From positions 31,577,624 through 31,641,623 of the forward strand of contig NC_092096.1 in assembly GCF_045679555.1 (NCBI RefSeq): DNA of 64,000 nt, in the 5' to 3' direction. The position numbers and the translations under genes were made by a program. The notes beneath the pieces were generated by a model that saw only the letters and a list, made by a program, of their open reading frames with translations, made no database searches and was not told the origin of the DNA. Shown piece by piece: positions 25,401 to 36,312 of the stretch. This stretch comes from Salvelinus alpinus. Lineage: Eukaryota > Chordata > Actinopteri > Salmoniformes > Salmonidae. The number at the start of each line of letters is the position of its first letter. Position 1 is the first letter of the stretch.

Positions 25401-27777
25401 GCAAAGAAAAAGACATATCTCAGACTGGCCAATAAAAATGAAAGATAAGATGGGTAAAAGAACACAGACACTGGACAGAGGAAGATTGGAAAGAAGTGTT
25501 ATGGACAGACGAATCTAAGTTTGAGGTGTTCCGTTCACAAAGACGAACATTCATGGAAGAAGGAAAAAATGAAAAGATGCTGGAGGAGTGCTTGACGCCA
25601 TCTGTCAAGCATGGTGGAGGAAATGTGATGGTCTGGGGGTGCTTTGGTGGTGGTAAAGTGGGAGCTTTTTACAGGGTAAAAGCAATCTTGAAGAAGGAAG
25701 GCCATCACTCCATTTTGCAACGCCATACCATACCCTGTGGCTTAATTGGAGCCAATTTCCTCCTACAACAGGACAACGACCCAAAGCACAGCTCCAAACT
25801 ATGCAAGAACTATATAGGGAAGAAGCAGTCAGCTGGTAGTCTGTCTATAATGGAGTGGCCAGCACAGTCACCGGATCTCAACCCTATTGAGCTGTTGTGG
25901 GAGCAGTTTGACCGTAGGGTACGTAAGAAGTGACCATCAAGCCAATCCAACTTGAGGGAGGTGCTTCAGGAAGCATGGGGTGAAATCTCTTCAGATTACC
26001 TCAACAAATTGACAACTAGAATGCCAAAGGTCTGCAAGGCTGTAATTGCTGCAAATGGAGGATTCTTTGAAGAAAGCAAAGTTTGAAGGACACAATTATT
26101 ATTTCAATTAAAAATCATTATTTATAACCTTGTCAACGTCTTAACTATATTTCCTATTCATTTTGCAACTAATTTCATGTATGTTTTCATGGAAAACAAA
26201 GACATTTCTAAGTGACCCCAAACTTTTGAACAGTAGTGTATATAGTCGTCTAACAATGTCAACATTAGATATGATTGGTGAAGTGTTAGTTATAGACTTG
26301 TTGTGTAACAGTTCATTACCTGGGAGAGATCTGGCACAGATAGCAGTCGTTCCAGTCTGAGGACCAAGCCTCCCACAAGGGCCTGCAGTGCTGTGTCATA
26401 CTTGGAGCCATACTGTGTATGGAACTCCTCCTACAGGGAAGGAAAGAAAATAATTTAGGTCAGTGTCTTTGAAATGACAAAGTGGACAGTGTGAGAGGAA
26501 AGGGAGAAAGTGTGCCGAACCTGGAAGAAGTGCTTCCTCTCATAAGGGTTTTTCAGCAGGGTTTGGACCAGCGCCACGAAGTTAGCCTGTGACTCCTCCA
26601 CTTCTGCATCTGGCTGCTGTAACACAAATTGGGAATCATTTGATACAAAGTACAGCCACTTCGGTCATCAGAATTACATGTGTTACTTAAAAAGAGGGGT
26701 ATTGAGTATGGGTGACAGGGCTTGTAGAAGTCATAAGTCTAGCCTGAAAACAACTTTTATCTCTTACCCCATCCGTGTTTTCACTTTGCAGATCTAAAGA
26801 ATCAGATGAGTGACAGCAAAGCAAGACAGATGGCAGAAAGCTCCTGCAACCCCACTGGAAGGTGTTAACACTTGTATGTCGTTTAAACTTATGCAGTCCC
26901 CTCAGATCTATACACTGCAGAGCTAAAGGCTATTTTCAAACCAGAGTACAGCGCATATTTTACCCTCTTTTAAGTGTATGTCGCTCCAGCCTTGGTTTTT
27001 GTGGGTTAATGATATTGACAGTCATTCTTGAATATGTTGTTTTACAGGTGTGAGTTGTTCACTGGTATGGGTCAGAATTTCCACACTGTCACACAGGAGA
27101 GAGAAATATTCTTACCCCCAAGATGTTCATCTTTTCCAGGAGACGTTGGATGTCCTGAAGGTTGGGTGGGTCCTTGCGGAACAACTCCAAGATCATCTAA
27201 AATAATGGGACAAAATTGTATATGATTTTTCTAATACACAATGTGTCAAAACCACCCCTCCCATGACCACATATCATGTCACTCACCCTTGCTCTCAGGC
27301 CCAGGATGAGTTGAGCCCTCTGTTTGTAACTCAGCAACTTTGGAACTGCTTCAGTCACCACAGTTACAAACTCCTCGACCTTCCCATAGTGCATCACATT
27401 GCGTTGATTCACCACATGCCATACAAATGAATACATCAGCCGCAGCGGGGAAACCAATAGTCGCAAAGAGGAGAGAGGAAGTGGGGGAGCTATAGCAAGA
27501 CGATAGAACAACATGTTAGGGTGTGTGGCTTCATCCTCTAGGCTTTTTAGCAACAAATACCTCCAGCAACATGGCTAACTACCTAGCAAACTTAAATTTA
27601 GAAGGGATGCCAAAATAGACATTAGTTTTACACTAAGCTATCCATTGAAGATAAAAATCGGGTCTATAGCCAGGTTCACATTTGTAAAATTGAATAGATT
27701 GCCAATACATGGTTAGCAAGTGTCGTATAATGTATCCTACCCGTACTGGCTGTACTCTTCTTGACTCGTTTGTCCAT
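22418..27777 (-). CDS. Zinc-finger gene B: TIN2-like N-terminal domain plus 11 C2H2 fingers
   Basis: Exons: 27777-27741, 27489-27287, 27196-27116, 26616-26521, 26430-26320, 24540-24420, 24156-22418, all in frame, about 795 aa. Exons 1-6 and their introns are nearly identical to gene A; the few changes seen include 20199 A against G in B. The last exon is very different from A and nearly identical in its finger part to gene C. The 11 fingers run from CQECGKSFVYPSQLENH to CDQCGKVFKLPRLLKAH. Finger 10 has HxxxxH spacing (HIIIHH region). The linker includes SIMNPASFRDLEDLGMMSDE, which is acidic and serine-rich. Intron 5 is enlarged by a 1.6 kb Tc1 element (24629-26238). No frame break was found. 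Confidence 0.85.
24629..26238 (+). mobile_element. Complete Tc1-like element, DD38E type, in gene B intron 5
   Basis: Ends CACTACTGTTCAAAAGTTTG and its complement are flanked by TA (24627-24628 and 26239-26240). The same intron of gene A (about 20020) lacks the element and shows the uninterrupted target, GGCAAGTATACAGCTGTC. The insertion therefore postdates the A/B duplication or last conversion. It lies opposite to gene B. Confidence 0.93.
25050..26086 (+). pseudogene. Tc1-like transposase (DD38E), broken
   Basis: Starts MARNK and meets a stop at codon 6 (TAA). It continues LSSETRQSILVLRTEGYSMR with the helix-turn-helix part. It has further stops and a frame change around 25370-25500. The catalytic half is open from 25496: D in LWTDESKF, D in LLQQDNDPKH, E in [11 protein letters not shown]. 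There are 38 residues between the second D and the E, four more than in classic Tc1. The spacing matches what has been called DD38E or Intruder; membership is inferred from spacing only. Confidence 0.85.
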
Positions 27778-28647
27778 GCCGGAATGTTACCAAATATGTA
27801 CGATAGGCAGAAATCTAACAGTAAAGGTAACTAGCATACTGGACAGCTATCACCAAGTCACTGACGATTTTTTTGGGTGAAATTGGCGACAACGGGAAAC
27901 GGAACCAAAGCCAGAACAAAGTTTTGACCAATTAAAACCAAGATTGGCAGCATAACAACATTACCGCCACCTACCGTGCTGGAATAAGAGCCGCAACTGA
28001 ATCTTCTCGTTTCTTGAAATTACATTTTTAGGTAAAAACATGAATTTCATCATATATATCTGGATAAATATGAATCTTTATTAATTAACTTTTGTGGCTT
28101 AATACACTTTAAATGTATTATAAAAAGTAATCGCACAGGACCATTCTAGCAAATACTAGGTTTCCCTTGCTGTGAATGTTTTCAACTAAAACAGCAAAAC
28201 AATTGAGTAGTGGTACACAATTTTGCCTTCATCCAACACCAAATGTTGTGCATATTTTTTGTAAAGGCTTCCGGCAACCATTGACTACTCTCAAAAAGAG
28301 AAATACGTGAGTGGCTGTCAATGTACATCTTATGTCATTGGAATTTCAATAACCTATCCAAAAAAAAAAGCATCACAAACAAATATGTTTTAATGACGCA
28401 ATCATTAATTGTTATCTAACAGGACATATGTTTGTTTCTGTGTGAATTAAGCCAGACATTCTACTATTTGTCAATGTTCAGTCGAGGGAATCCTGGATTA
28501 TGGTCCAAAATGGTCAAATTTACGAAAAAAATCTGGACATAATTACAGCCAATGGCACTGGATTTTTTGACAAAGTTAAACTTGTGTCAGAACAATAAAA
28601 CTAGCATTCCAGTCATTGTGTGTGTGGAGGATAGCCACTGCAGAAAA

Positions 28648-31600
28648 TCAACTCATTTTGGAGGAATGTCTCCTGCGACAGCTGGTGTGACTGTATTTCC
28701 TTGTCTGCTCAGATCGCTCTCCTGAGTGCAACCGCTCATGCGGCTTCAGAAGATGTGGTAACTTGAAGACCTTTCCACACTGGTCACAGGGGTGCCTCTC
28801 CGCTGTGTGGTGGATAATTATGTGCTCCTTCAGGTGCTGATTCAGCTTGTACGTCTTCCCACACATGTCGCAGTGGTAAGGGCGTTCGCCCGTGTGCAGA
28901 CGTTTGTGACTACTCAAGCTGCTGCTCTGTTTAAAGGTCTTGTCACATATGTCACATCTGTAAGGTTTTACAGAGGTGTGCGTAAACATGTGGGCCTTAA
29001 TGAGTCCGTTGCTGCCAAACACCTTCTGGCAGACAGGGCATGGGATCTTGGGTTTGTTGCCATGGTCCCTTTGGTGTTTCTTCAGGTCAAACTCATAAAC
29101 AAAAGTCTTTCCACACTGGGCACAGAGGAATGGGCAGTTCCCAATGTGATAGCCCATGTGCCTCTTCAGCCCACTGGGATGAAAGAAGCGCATCCCACAC
29201 TGCTCACAGATGAACGGGCGCTCCATGGTGTGCCAGCGCTCGTGGACAGACAGCTTGTATTGAGTTGGGAATCTCTTCTGACAATGAGTGCAGGGAAAGT
29301 TATTTTCACTTGCATGAGACTGGATGTGTATTCTGCAATAAAATGCTTGGCTGAAGCCCTTTCCGCAGATGGTGCATTTGTGTGGTTTTGCACCCATGTG
29401 GATGAGCTGATGCTTCTTCAGGTCAGCCTTTTTCCGAAAGCCCTTGTCACACTCATCACACTTAAATGGCCGCGCTTCAGAGTGATTTTTCATATGAGTG
29501 GTCATGTATCCTAAGGACCTGAAGGCCCTGCCACACTCCGTGCACTTGAAAGGTTTCTCTCCTGTGTGAATGCGTAGGTGATTTTCCAGCTGAGACGGAT
29601 AGACAAAACTCTTCCCACACTCCTGGCAAATTATGGTTGCCTCAGGGATTTTCCTCTTCGAGGGTACAGTTATTCTTTGTGGCTTGGGCGGCCGTCTCCT
29701 TCGGATAACAGCCCTCTCAAAGAGATTGGCTTCTGTTTCCTGACCCCCAATTACCACACTGCTTCCAAGACACGTGTCACCTGACCGGATCTCCTTGTCT
29801 ACATCATTGTTTTCTGGAAGGGGTGGCAAGGAAGGGAGCGAGATAGTGTTACTTGCAATGTGGGAGACCCACTGGTGGAAACTCGCTACTTTGACCGGTG
29901 GGTTACCCGGTTGGTTCCCAATGGTGACCGTGGCAAGGATGACTAATTTGACTATCTGTGAAGGAGAGGATTTGGTGAAGGAACTACTCATCAGTGATAC
30001 AAGCGGTTGGTGTCTCTCTGTTGGCAGCATACTCCTTACTGTTGGTGCCCCTTTTGATGGTGACCCTCCCACTAGTCCGCTAACACCTTGAGGACTAGAC
30101 GCGCTCTCTGGCAGTGCATTATCTTCTTCACTGTCACACACTGCATTTTTCGCCCCACTTCCGTTATCCCTGGCACCCTCTTCTCTCTCCACAGTACTAT
30201 CTTCTCCAGCATGGGGCGAGTCATCTGACATCATTCCCAGATCCTCCAGGTCACTGAAGGAGGCAGGGTTCATGACACTTAGAGCGGCTTCTAATGATTT
30301 TGATGGCTCGTCAAAATCTGGCTCCATTGATGGCATTCCACAGGCGAGGCGGAAGGACAGCGAGGACAGCACACAGTCACCCACAGAAGAAGTGAGAGGT
30401 ACTGAGAAAAAATTCAATATGAAAAATATTTAAGTACATTACATTTAAGGATATTGTGCAAATTAAAAAGACTAGGCTTTTTATATATATTCCTGTTAAA
30501 AAAATCATTAAATGGTTCATAATGAAGTGAAAGGTCCCGTATGTAGCTTTGTGCGCGACCCAACCAAATGTACATAGAAATGTCAGTTATAGATCTGTCT
30601 TTCTCATTGTAAGCAAGTCTGAAAAGTGGTATATCGGTTCTATGCGTGCTATTTCTATGCCTTCCGTCCTTAAGTTTAGCTTTTGCATCTTTTTATTTAA
30701 GGTTTTGTAAACTTGTAATGTTCTTTGTTTAGCTGTTTATAAATCTACTGTACATAAACAGGGAGGATAACAGATAATGATTGAAGTAGAGACTCCAAAG
30801 CTTCCTATGGACTGTTTTCAAGCCTACCATTTTTGTTGAACTGGGTTTTATTTAGCAATTTCTGGTGCTGGAGGAGGATCTTCAGCTGCTCAGGGTCAGA
30901 CACAGACTGTCCACACTCCTCCAGGTCAGAGGGGGCAGCACTGATCATAGATGCTATCTGAGAAGGAGAGGAAGAACCAAAGATCAGCAAAAGGGAGGTG
31001 GCTTAGCATGTGAGGTAAAGACAATAATATGGCATGTGTTGACATAAATTGTTATCTAATAATGACAAAATGTTGGTATGATCAGTGAACTGCTAGTTAT
31101 AGACTTGTCATTTACCAGTTCAATACCTGGGAGAGATCTGGCACAGATAGCAGTTGTTCCAGTCTGAGGACCAAGCCTCCCACAAGGGCCTGCAGTGCTG
31201 TGTCATACTTGGAGCCATACTGTGTATGGAACTCCTCCTACAGGGAAGGAAAGAGTGACAGTGTCTATGAGAGAACCTACCTGAATGACGAGCCGCTAAA
31301 TGCAAGTCAGAAGAAATGAAGAGAGAGAAAGTATGTCAAACCTGGAAGAAGTGCTTCCTCTCATAAGGGTTTTTCAGCAGGGTTTGGACCAGCGCCACGA
31401 AGTTAGCCTGCGACTCCTCCACTTCTGCATCTTGCTGCTGTAACACAGAATGTGAATAATTTGATACAAGTATAACTTTTCTGGTTATCTGAATTAAGCT
31501 AGTAAAATGAGTAGCTGTTACACCCTTTGAATGTATGCAGGAGAGAGAAAAATGTACTTACCCCTGAGGATGCACTGATGTTCATCTTTCCCAGGAGACG

Positions 31601-32350
31601 TTGGATGGCCTGAGGGTTAGGTGGACACAATCCTTGCGGAACATCTCCAAGATCATCTAAATAATGGGAATCATGGCGATATTGAGTAAACTTGCATCTT
31701 CCCCGCCCACCTTACACACATCTAGTGTCTACTGGCATTGATACAAATGTGTCAATCAAAGCATAATAAACCACCCCTCCCATGACCACACAACATGTCA
31801 CTCACCCTTGCTCTCAGGCCCAGGATGAGTTGAGCCCTCTGTTTGTAACTCAGCAACTTTGGAACGGCTTCAGTCACCACAGTTACAAACTCCCCGACCT
31901 TCCCATAGTGCATCACATTGCGTTGATTCACCACATGCCACACAAATGAATACATCAGCCGCAAGGGAGAAATCAAGAGTCGCAAAGAGGAGAGAGGAAG
32001 AGGGGGACCTATGGAAAGAAGAGAGAACCCAAAAATTTTTTTTGTCTACAACATCAAGCCTATACAAAATATTATGATAAGACTATACCACAGATGGGCG
32101 TTATAATCTTTGGCTTTACTATATTTAGCAGCAATAGATAGCTACATTTAGAAAGGAAGCCAACATGACATTAACATGAAATGAATGTAGTTAACTATAC
32201 AAGTAAATTACTTTACAGTTCACTTAGGGCTGCCTGTAAGTTGAATTTAAGCTACTCTAGCTAACATTAACGTTAGCCAGGGTTAATAGACAGTTTAGAA
32301 ACAACCCCTGCCCTACCCGTACTGACAGTAGCTTTGACTCGTTTGTCCAT
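28648..32350 (-). pseudogene. Zinc-finger gene C: same architecture, exon 3 out of frame
   Basis: Exons: 32350-32317 (MDKRVKATVST), 32008-31806, 31656-31562, 31437-31342, 31237-31127, 30957-30828, 30401-28648. Splice sites are intact. Exon 3 is 95 bp instead of 81. A 9 bp in-frame extension at its end is harmless, but ACACAA stands for a single G near 31626. That shift (+5) brings a stop within the exon. The last exon is fully open (584 codons, 11 fingers). Its fingers match gene B; the linker start (ACGMPSMEPDFDEPSKSL) and GLVGGSPSKGAPTVRSML match gene A. Exon 6 is 9 bp longer (ends QFNKNG). It may be a pseudogene, may skip or re-splice exon 3, or may use a downstream start to give a finger-only protein. 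An assembly error is also possible. Confidence 0.7.
30418..30827. other. Gene C intron 6
   Basis: Intron with diverged sequence relative to A and B; no nested element recognised. Confidence 0.6.
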
Positions 32351-32411
32351 GATGGAAAAGTTGTTATCAAATGTATGTATAGATAATAAACAACAAAATC
32401 TAACAGCATAC

Positions 32412-32876
32412 AGTGAGGGGGGGGTGAGGGAGCTGTGAGGGAGCTGCTCTCCCGTAGGGGTGGATGGGCAAAGAGACCAGAAGTGGCAGAATACAGTGAG
32501 GGAGCTGCTCTCCCGTAGGGGTGGATGGGCAAAGAGACCAGAAGTGGCAGAATGGAGTGCTCGGGTTGGGGTGTAGGGTTTGAGCATAGCCTGAAGGTAG
32601 GGAGGGGCAGATGCGTGTCGCCACCTGGGTGTCAGAAGGGGTGGAGGAGAAAGGTAGTTGAGTGTCATCCGCATAGCAATGAAATGAGAGACCATGTAAG
32701 GATATGACAGAGCCGAGTGACTTGGTGTATAGATAGAAGACGGCCCAGAACCAAGCCCTGGTGGACATCGGTAGTGAGAGTATGTGGTGCAGACAAAGAT
32801 CGTCTGCATGTCACCTGGTAGGAGCGGCCTGCCAGGTAGGATGGAATCCAAGAGTGTACAGAGCCTGAGATGCCCA
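32412..32876 (-). repeat. LINE reverse transcriptase fragment with a 61 bp tandem duplication
   Basis: Minus-strand translation near 32640-32700 shows GLSFHCYADDTQL, the YADD box of a non-LTR reverse transcriptase, but surrounding frames are broken. The first part (about 32435-32555) is a two-copy tandem repeat, period about 61 bp, with GTGAGGGAGCTGCTCTCCC at the start of each copy. It begins where similarity to the upstream flank of genes A and B stops. Confidence 0.65.
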
Positions 32877-34066
32877 GTTCTCAGTTCGGTTAACTTTGTT
32901 AAAGCAAGGCCCCTGAACTCTCGTGTATTTTCTGCACTATGCAATGATATGTGCAGCGACCATGTAACGCTTTTACAACATACAGAAGTGCACTGGTTAT
33001 CAAGGGGCAAAGTATTGACACGTTTTTTTAAATTGAGAGACGAGCTTCAGGTTTTCTTTACTGACCATCATTTTCACTTGTCTGACTGCTTGCATGATGA
33101 CGAGTTTCTCACACGACTGGCCTATCTGGGTGATGTTTTTTCTTGCCTAAATGATCTGAATCTAGGATTACAGGGACACTCCGCAACTATATTCAGGGAC
33201 AAAATTGAGGCTATGATTAAGAAGTTGGAGCTCTTCTCTGTCTGCATTAACAAGGACAACACACAGGTATTTCCATCATTGTATGATTTGTTGTGTGCAA
33301 ATGAACTCAAGCTTACGGACAATGTCAAATGTGATATAGCGAGGCATCTGAGTGAGTTGGGTGCGCAATTTCTCAGGTACTTTCCCGAAACGTATGACAC
33401 AAACAACTGGATATGTTATCGCTTTCATGCCTTGCCTCCAGTCCACTTACCGATATCTGAACAAGAGAGCCTCATCGAAATTGCAACAAGCAGTTCTGTG
33501 AAAATTGAATTTAATGAGTATACTGCCTTGGCAAATCACGCTGTTAAGACACTGATGCCCTTTGCAACCACGTACCTATGTGAGAGTGGATTCTCGGCCC
33601 TCACTAGCATGAAAACTAAATACAGGCACAGACTGTGTTAGGAAAATGATTGAGAATCTCTCCAATACAACCCAAAATTGCAGAGATATGTGCATCCTTT
33701 CAAGCACACCCTTCTCATTAACCTGTGTTGAGTTATTCACAATTTTCAATTAACAAATAAGGTTTTATATGTAAGATGGTTAAATAAAGAGCAAAATGAT
33801 TGATTATTCTAATATTATTATTTGTGCCCTGATCTTATAAGAGCTCTTTGTCACTTCCCACGAACCGGGTTGTGACAAAAACTCACACACATTCTTATGT
33901 TTAATAAATGTATCGTATAGTGTGTGTGTGTGTGGCAGGCTTACAATGATGGCAAAAAAACATTTGAGAGTGCGGTGACCCTGGTACTAGAGGGGGTACG
34001 CAGCTGGAGGTTGAATGTTTGAAAGGGTACGGTACTATAAAAAGTTTGGGAACCAATGATCTAGGA
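32877..34066 (+). mobile_element. 5'-truncated hAT-superfamily transposon
   Basis: A plus-strand frame to 33641 encodes VNFVKARPLNSRVFSALC, LLQHTEVHWLSRGKVLTRF and, near the end, YLCESGFSALTSMKTKYRHR. These are hallmarks of the C-terminal half of ZBED/Buster-like hAT transposases. The N-terminal BED finger half is absent. Downstream non-coding DNA ends in ACTATAAAAAGTTTGGGAACC, typical of the right end of a fish hAT. It sits inside a minus-strand LINE fragment that resumes at about 34067. Confidence 0.75.
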
Positions 34067-34335
34067 GGATGAGAACAGAGGAGAGAGATTCAGCTTTGGC
34101 AGTGCAGAGCCTCCTAGAATTGGAGGAAAGGGAGACAGAAAAGGGAACAAAGTATAGACCTGGAGGGGTTTGCAGTGAGATTAGTAGGTGAACAGCCTCC
34201 CATAAAGATGAGGTCAAGCGTATTGCCTGCTTTGTGAGTGGCAGGGGACTGGGAAAGGGTGAGGTCAAAAGACAAATCATGTACAGGAAACGCTCCAGTC
34301 TGGTTTTTAGACCCCATCATTGTACTGAAACTGCA
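34067..34335 (-). repeat. LINE endonuclease fragment
   Basis: Minus-strand frame with HKAGNTLDLIFMGGCSP, a conserved stretch of the apurinic endonuclease domain of CR1/L2/Rex-type LINEs. It is probably the upstream part of the element whose reverse transcriptase remnant is at 32.4-32.9 kb. Confidence 0.6.
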
Positions 34336-34339
34336 CTTG

Positions 34340-35255
34340 TGAAGGTGTAAATTACTTTTGAATGGCGTCAGACCAAGGCTCTGCATCTGTTCTTGTGCTC
34401 CTAGACCTTGGTGCCGCTTTTGACACCATCGATCACCACATTCTTTTGGAGAGATTGGAAACCCTAATTGGTCTACATGGACAAGTTCTTGCCTGGTTTA
34501 GATCATATCTGTCAGAAAGATATCAGTTTTTCTCTGTGGATGGTTTTTCTCTGACAAATCAATTGTACGTTTCTGTGTTCTTCGAGGTTCCGTTTTAGGA
34601 CCACTATTGTTTTCACTATATATTTGACCTCTTGGTGATGTCATTCGGAAACACAATGTCAACTTTCAATGCTATGCGGACCACACACAGCTGTACATTT
34701 AATTGCCTACCCTGGAAGTCTGTGTTTCAAACTTAAGGAAGTGGTTGGCGGCAAATGGTTTACTTTTAAACTTGGATAAAATAGAGATGCTAGTTCTAGG
34801 TCCCAAGAAACAAAGATATACGCTGTTTGATCTGACAATTAATCTTGATGGTTGTACAATCATCTCAAATAAAACTGTGAAGGACCTCTGCGTTACTCTG
34901 GACCTAAACTCTCTTTCGACAAACATATCAAGAATATTTCAAGGGCAGCTTTTTTCCATATTTGTAACATTGCAAAAATCAGAAACGTTTGTCCAAAAAT
35001 TATACAGAGAAGCTAATCCATGCTTTTGTCACTTCTAGATTAGACTGCTGCAATGCTCTACTCTCCGGCTACCCAGATAAAGCACTAAATAAACTTCAGT
35101 TAGTGCTAAATACGGCTGCTAGAATCTTGACCAGAACCCAACATTTTAACATATTGCTCCAGTGCTAGCCTCTCTACACTGGCTTCCTGTTAAGACTAGG
35201 GCTGATTTCAAGGTTTTACTGCTAACCTGCAAAGCGTTACATGGACATAATAATG
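34340..35255 (+). repeat. LINE reverse transcriptase remnant (CR1/L2/Rex-like)
   Basis: Plus-strand frames give [20 protein letters not shown] (motif A), NVNFQCYADHTQL (decayed YADD), GLLLNLDKIEMLVLGPKK and, at the end, ASLHWLPVKTRADFKVLLLT. Order and spacing fit a reverse transcriptase. Several stops and shifts show it is old. It is in opposite orientation to the LINE fragments on its left. Confidence 0.75.
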
Positions 35256-35840
35256 TCTGGAACGGTGTGAATGGAATGACACCATTCCACCAATTCTGCT
35301 TCAGCCATTACCACGAGCCCCCCCTCCCATCCTCCCCAATTAAGGTGCCACAAAACTCCTGTGGTTGGTCCATATAAACAGGATGCAACCGTAACAGACA
35401 GTCCATGAAGCGTTGTATGTGAACGTGAGTAGATTACCTTGAAAACAACAATCTTGGACACAGTCCCCAGTTCTTATTATACCTCAGTGATTCAGTTAGT
35501 GTTGCTGCCAAGAACAAGAAAGTAATCTTAACATCCAACTGGAAGTTTTTGTGCGGCATAGAAGCTGGCAGCATTACCGCCACCTAGCGTGCTGGAATTT
35601 GACGCGTAGACTATGAAAAACAATGTAAAACCTATAGCGCAGGAAAGGCCTACTCTTGAATACACAAATACTTTTTAGGCCAACACAAATGTCTGGATGG
35701 TTTATACACTTTGCACACTTGCTCTGTCAGTGTTACTTTTCTGTGTTCTGTCTGAACCAACCTTACCTAATGTAGTATCGTGATCTATATCCGCTATATT
35801 AGTTACTATGCTGTTACTAAGCAGTAATGTATTACGGCAG
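35256..35840. other. Displaced upstream flank of gene C
   Basis: GCATTACCGCCACCTAGCGTGC near 35570 matches the block found about 190 bp upstream of the start codons of A and B. Here it is about 3.2 kb from the gene C start codon, moved by the LINE and hAT pile. Confidence 0.5.
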
Positions 35841-36312
35841 TGTTATGTTACGACACCTAATAGACAGTGCACATGCGCACTATTGGGCTGTAGGACACGA
35901 GATGTTCTTACTAAACTACACTAACTGTACTCCCGTATCCTGCCTGGTACTTTTCTCCACAACACAAATATTGCAGTGGAGATAAGGTGATTAAGCTTCT
36001 TTTCCGCCAGTAGAAAACGGTTTATTCTAAGCACTGCAACAGGTACGGTGTTCGGGAGCTGCCAAGTAGCCTATTGGAGTTGAGAACAGCGACACTGCCC
36101 TCTGGTGGTTAAATTAAGAACTGACGTTGAACCCATCGAAAATAGGCATCTCATTTGAGAAATATTGTAAAAATATATATAAAAAAAGAAGAAACGTGCA
36201 GATAATAAAGAAATTGCAGAAACTCTGAAATGGAGAAAGTGAAGAATTAGATGAACATTTTTGAAAATGAAGCAATACAAGGAATGAGGAAACTGAAAAA
36301 TTAACTGTGAAA

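Noticed and set aside
32273-33010. 245-codon minus-strand frame
   Set aside because: Crosses the gene C first exon, the 61 bp tandem repeat and LINE remains; composition is proline/serine-rich and lacks a domain beyond the LINE scrap.
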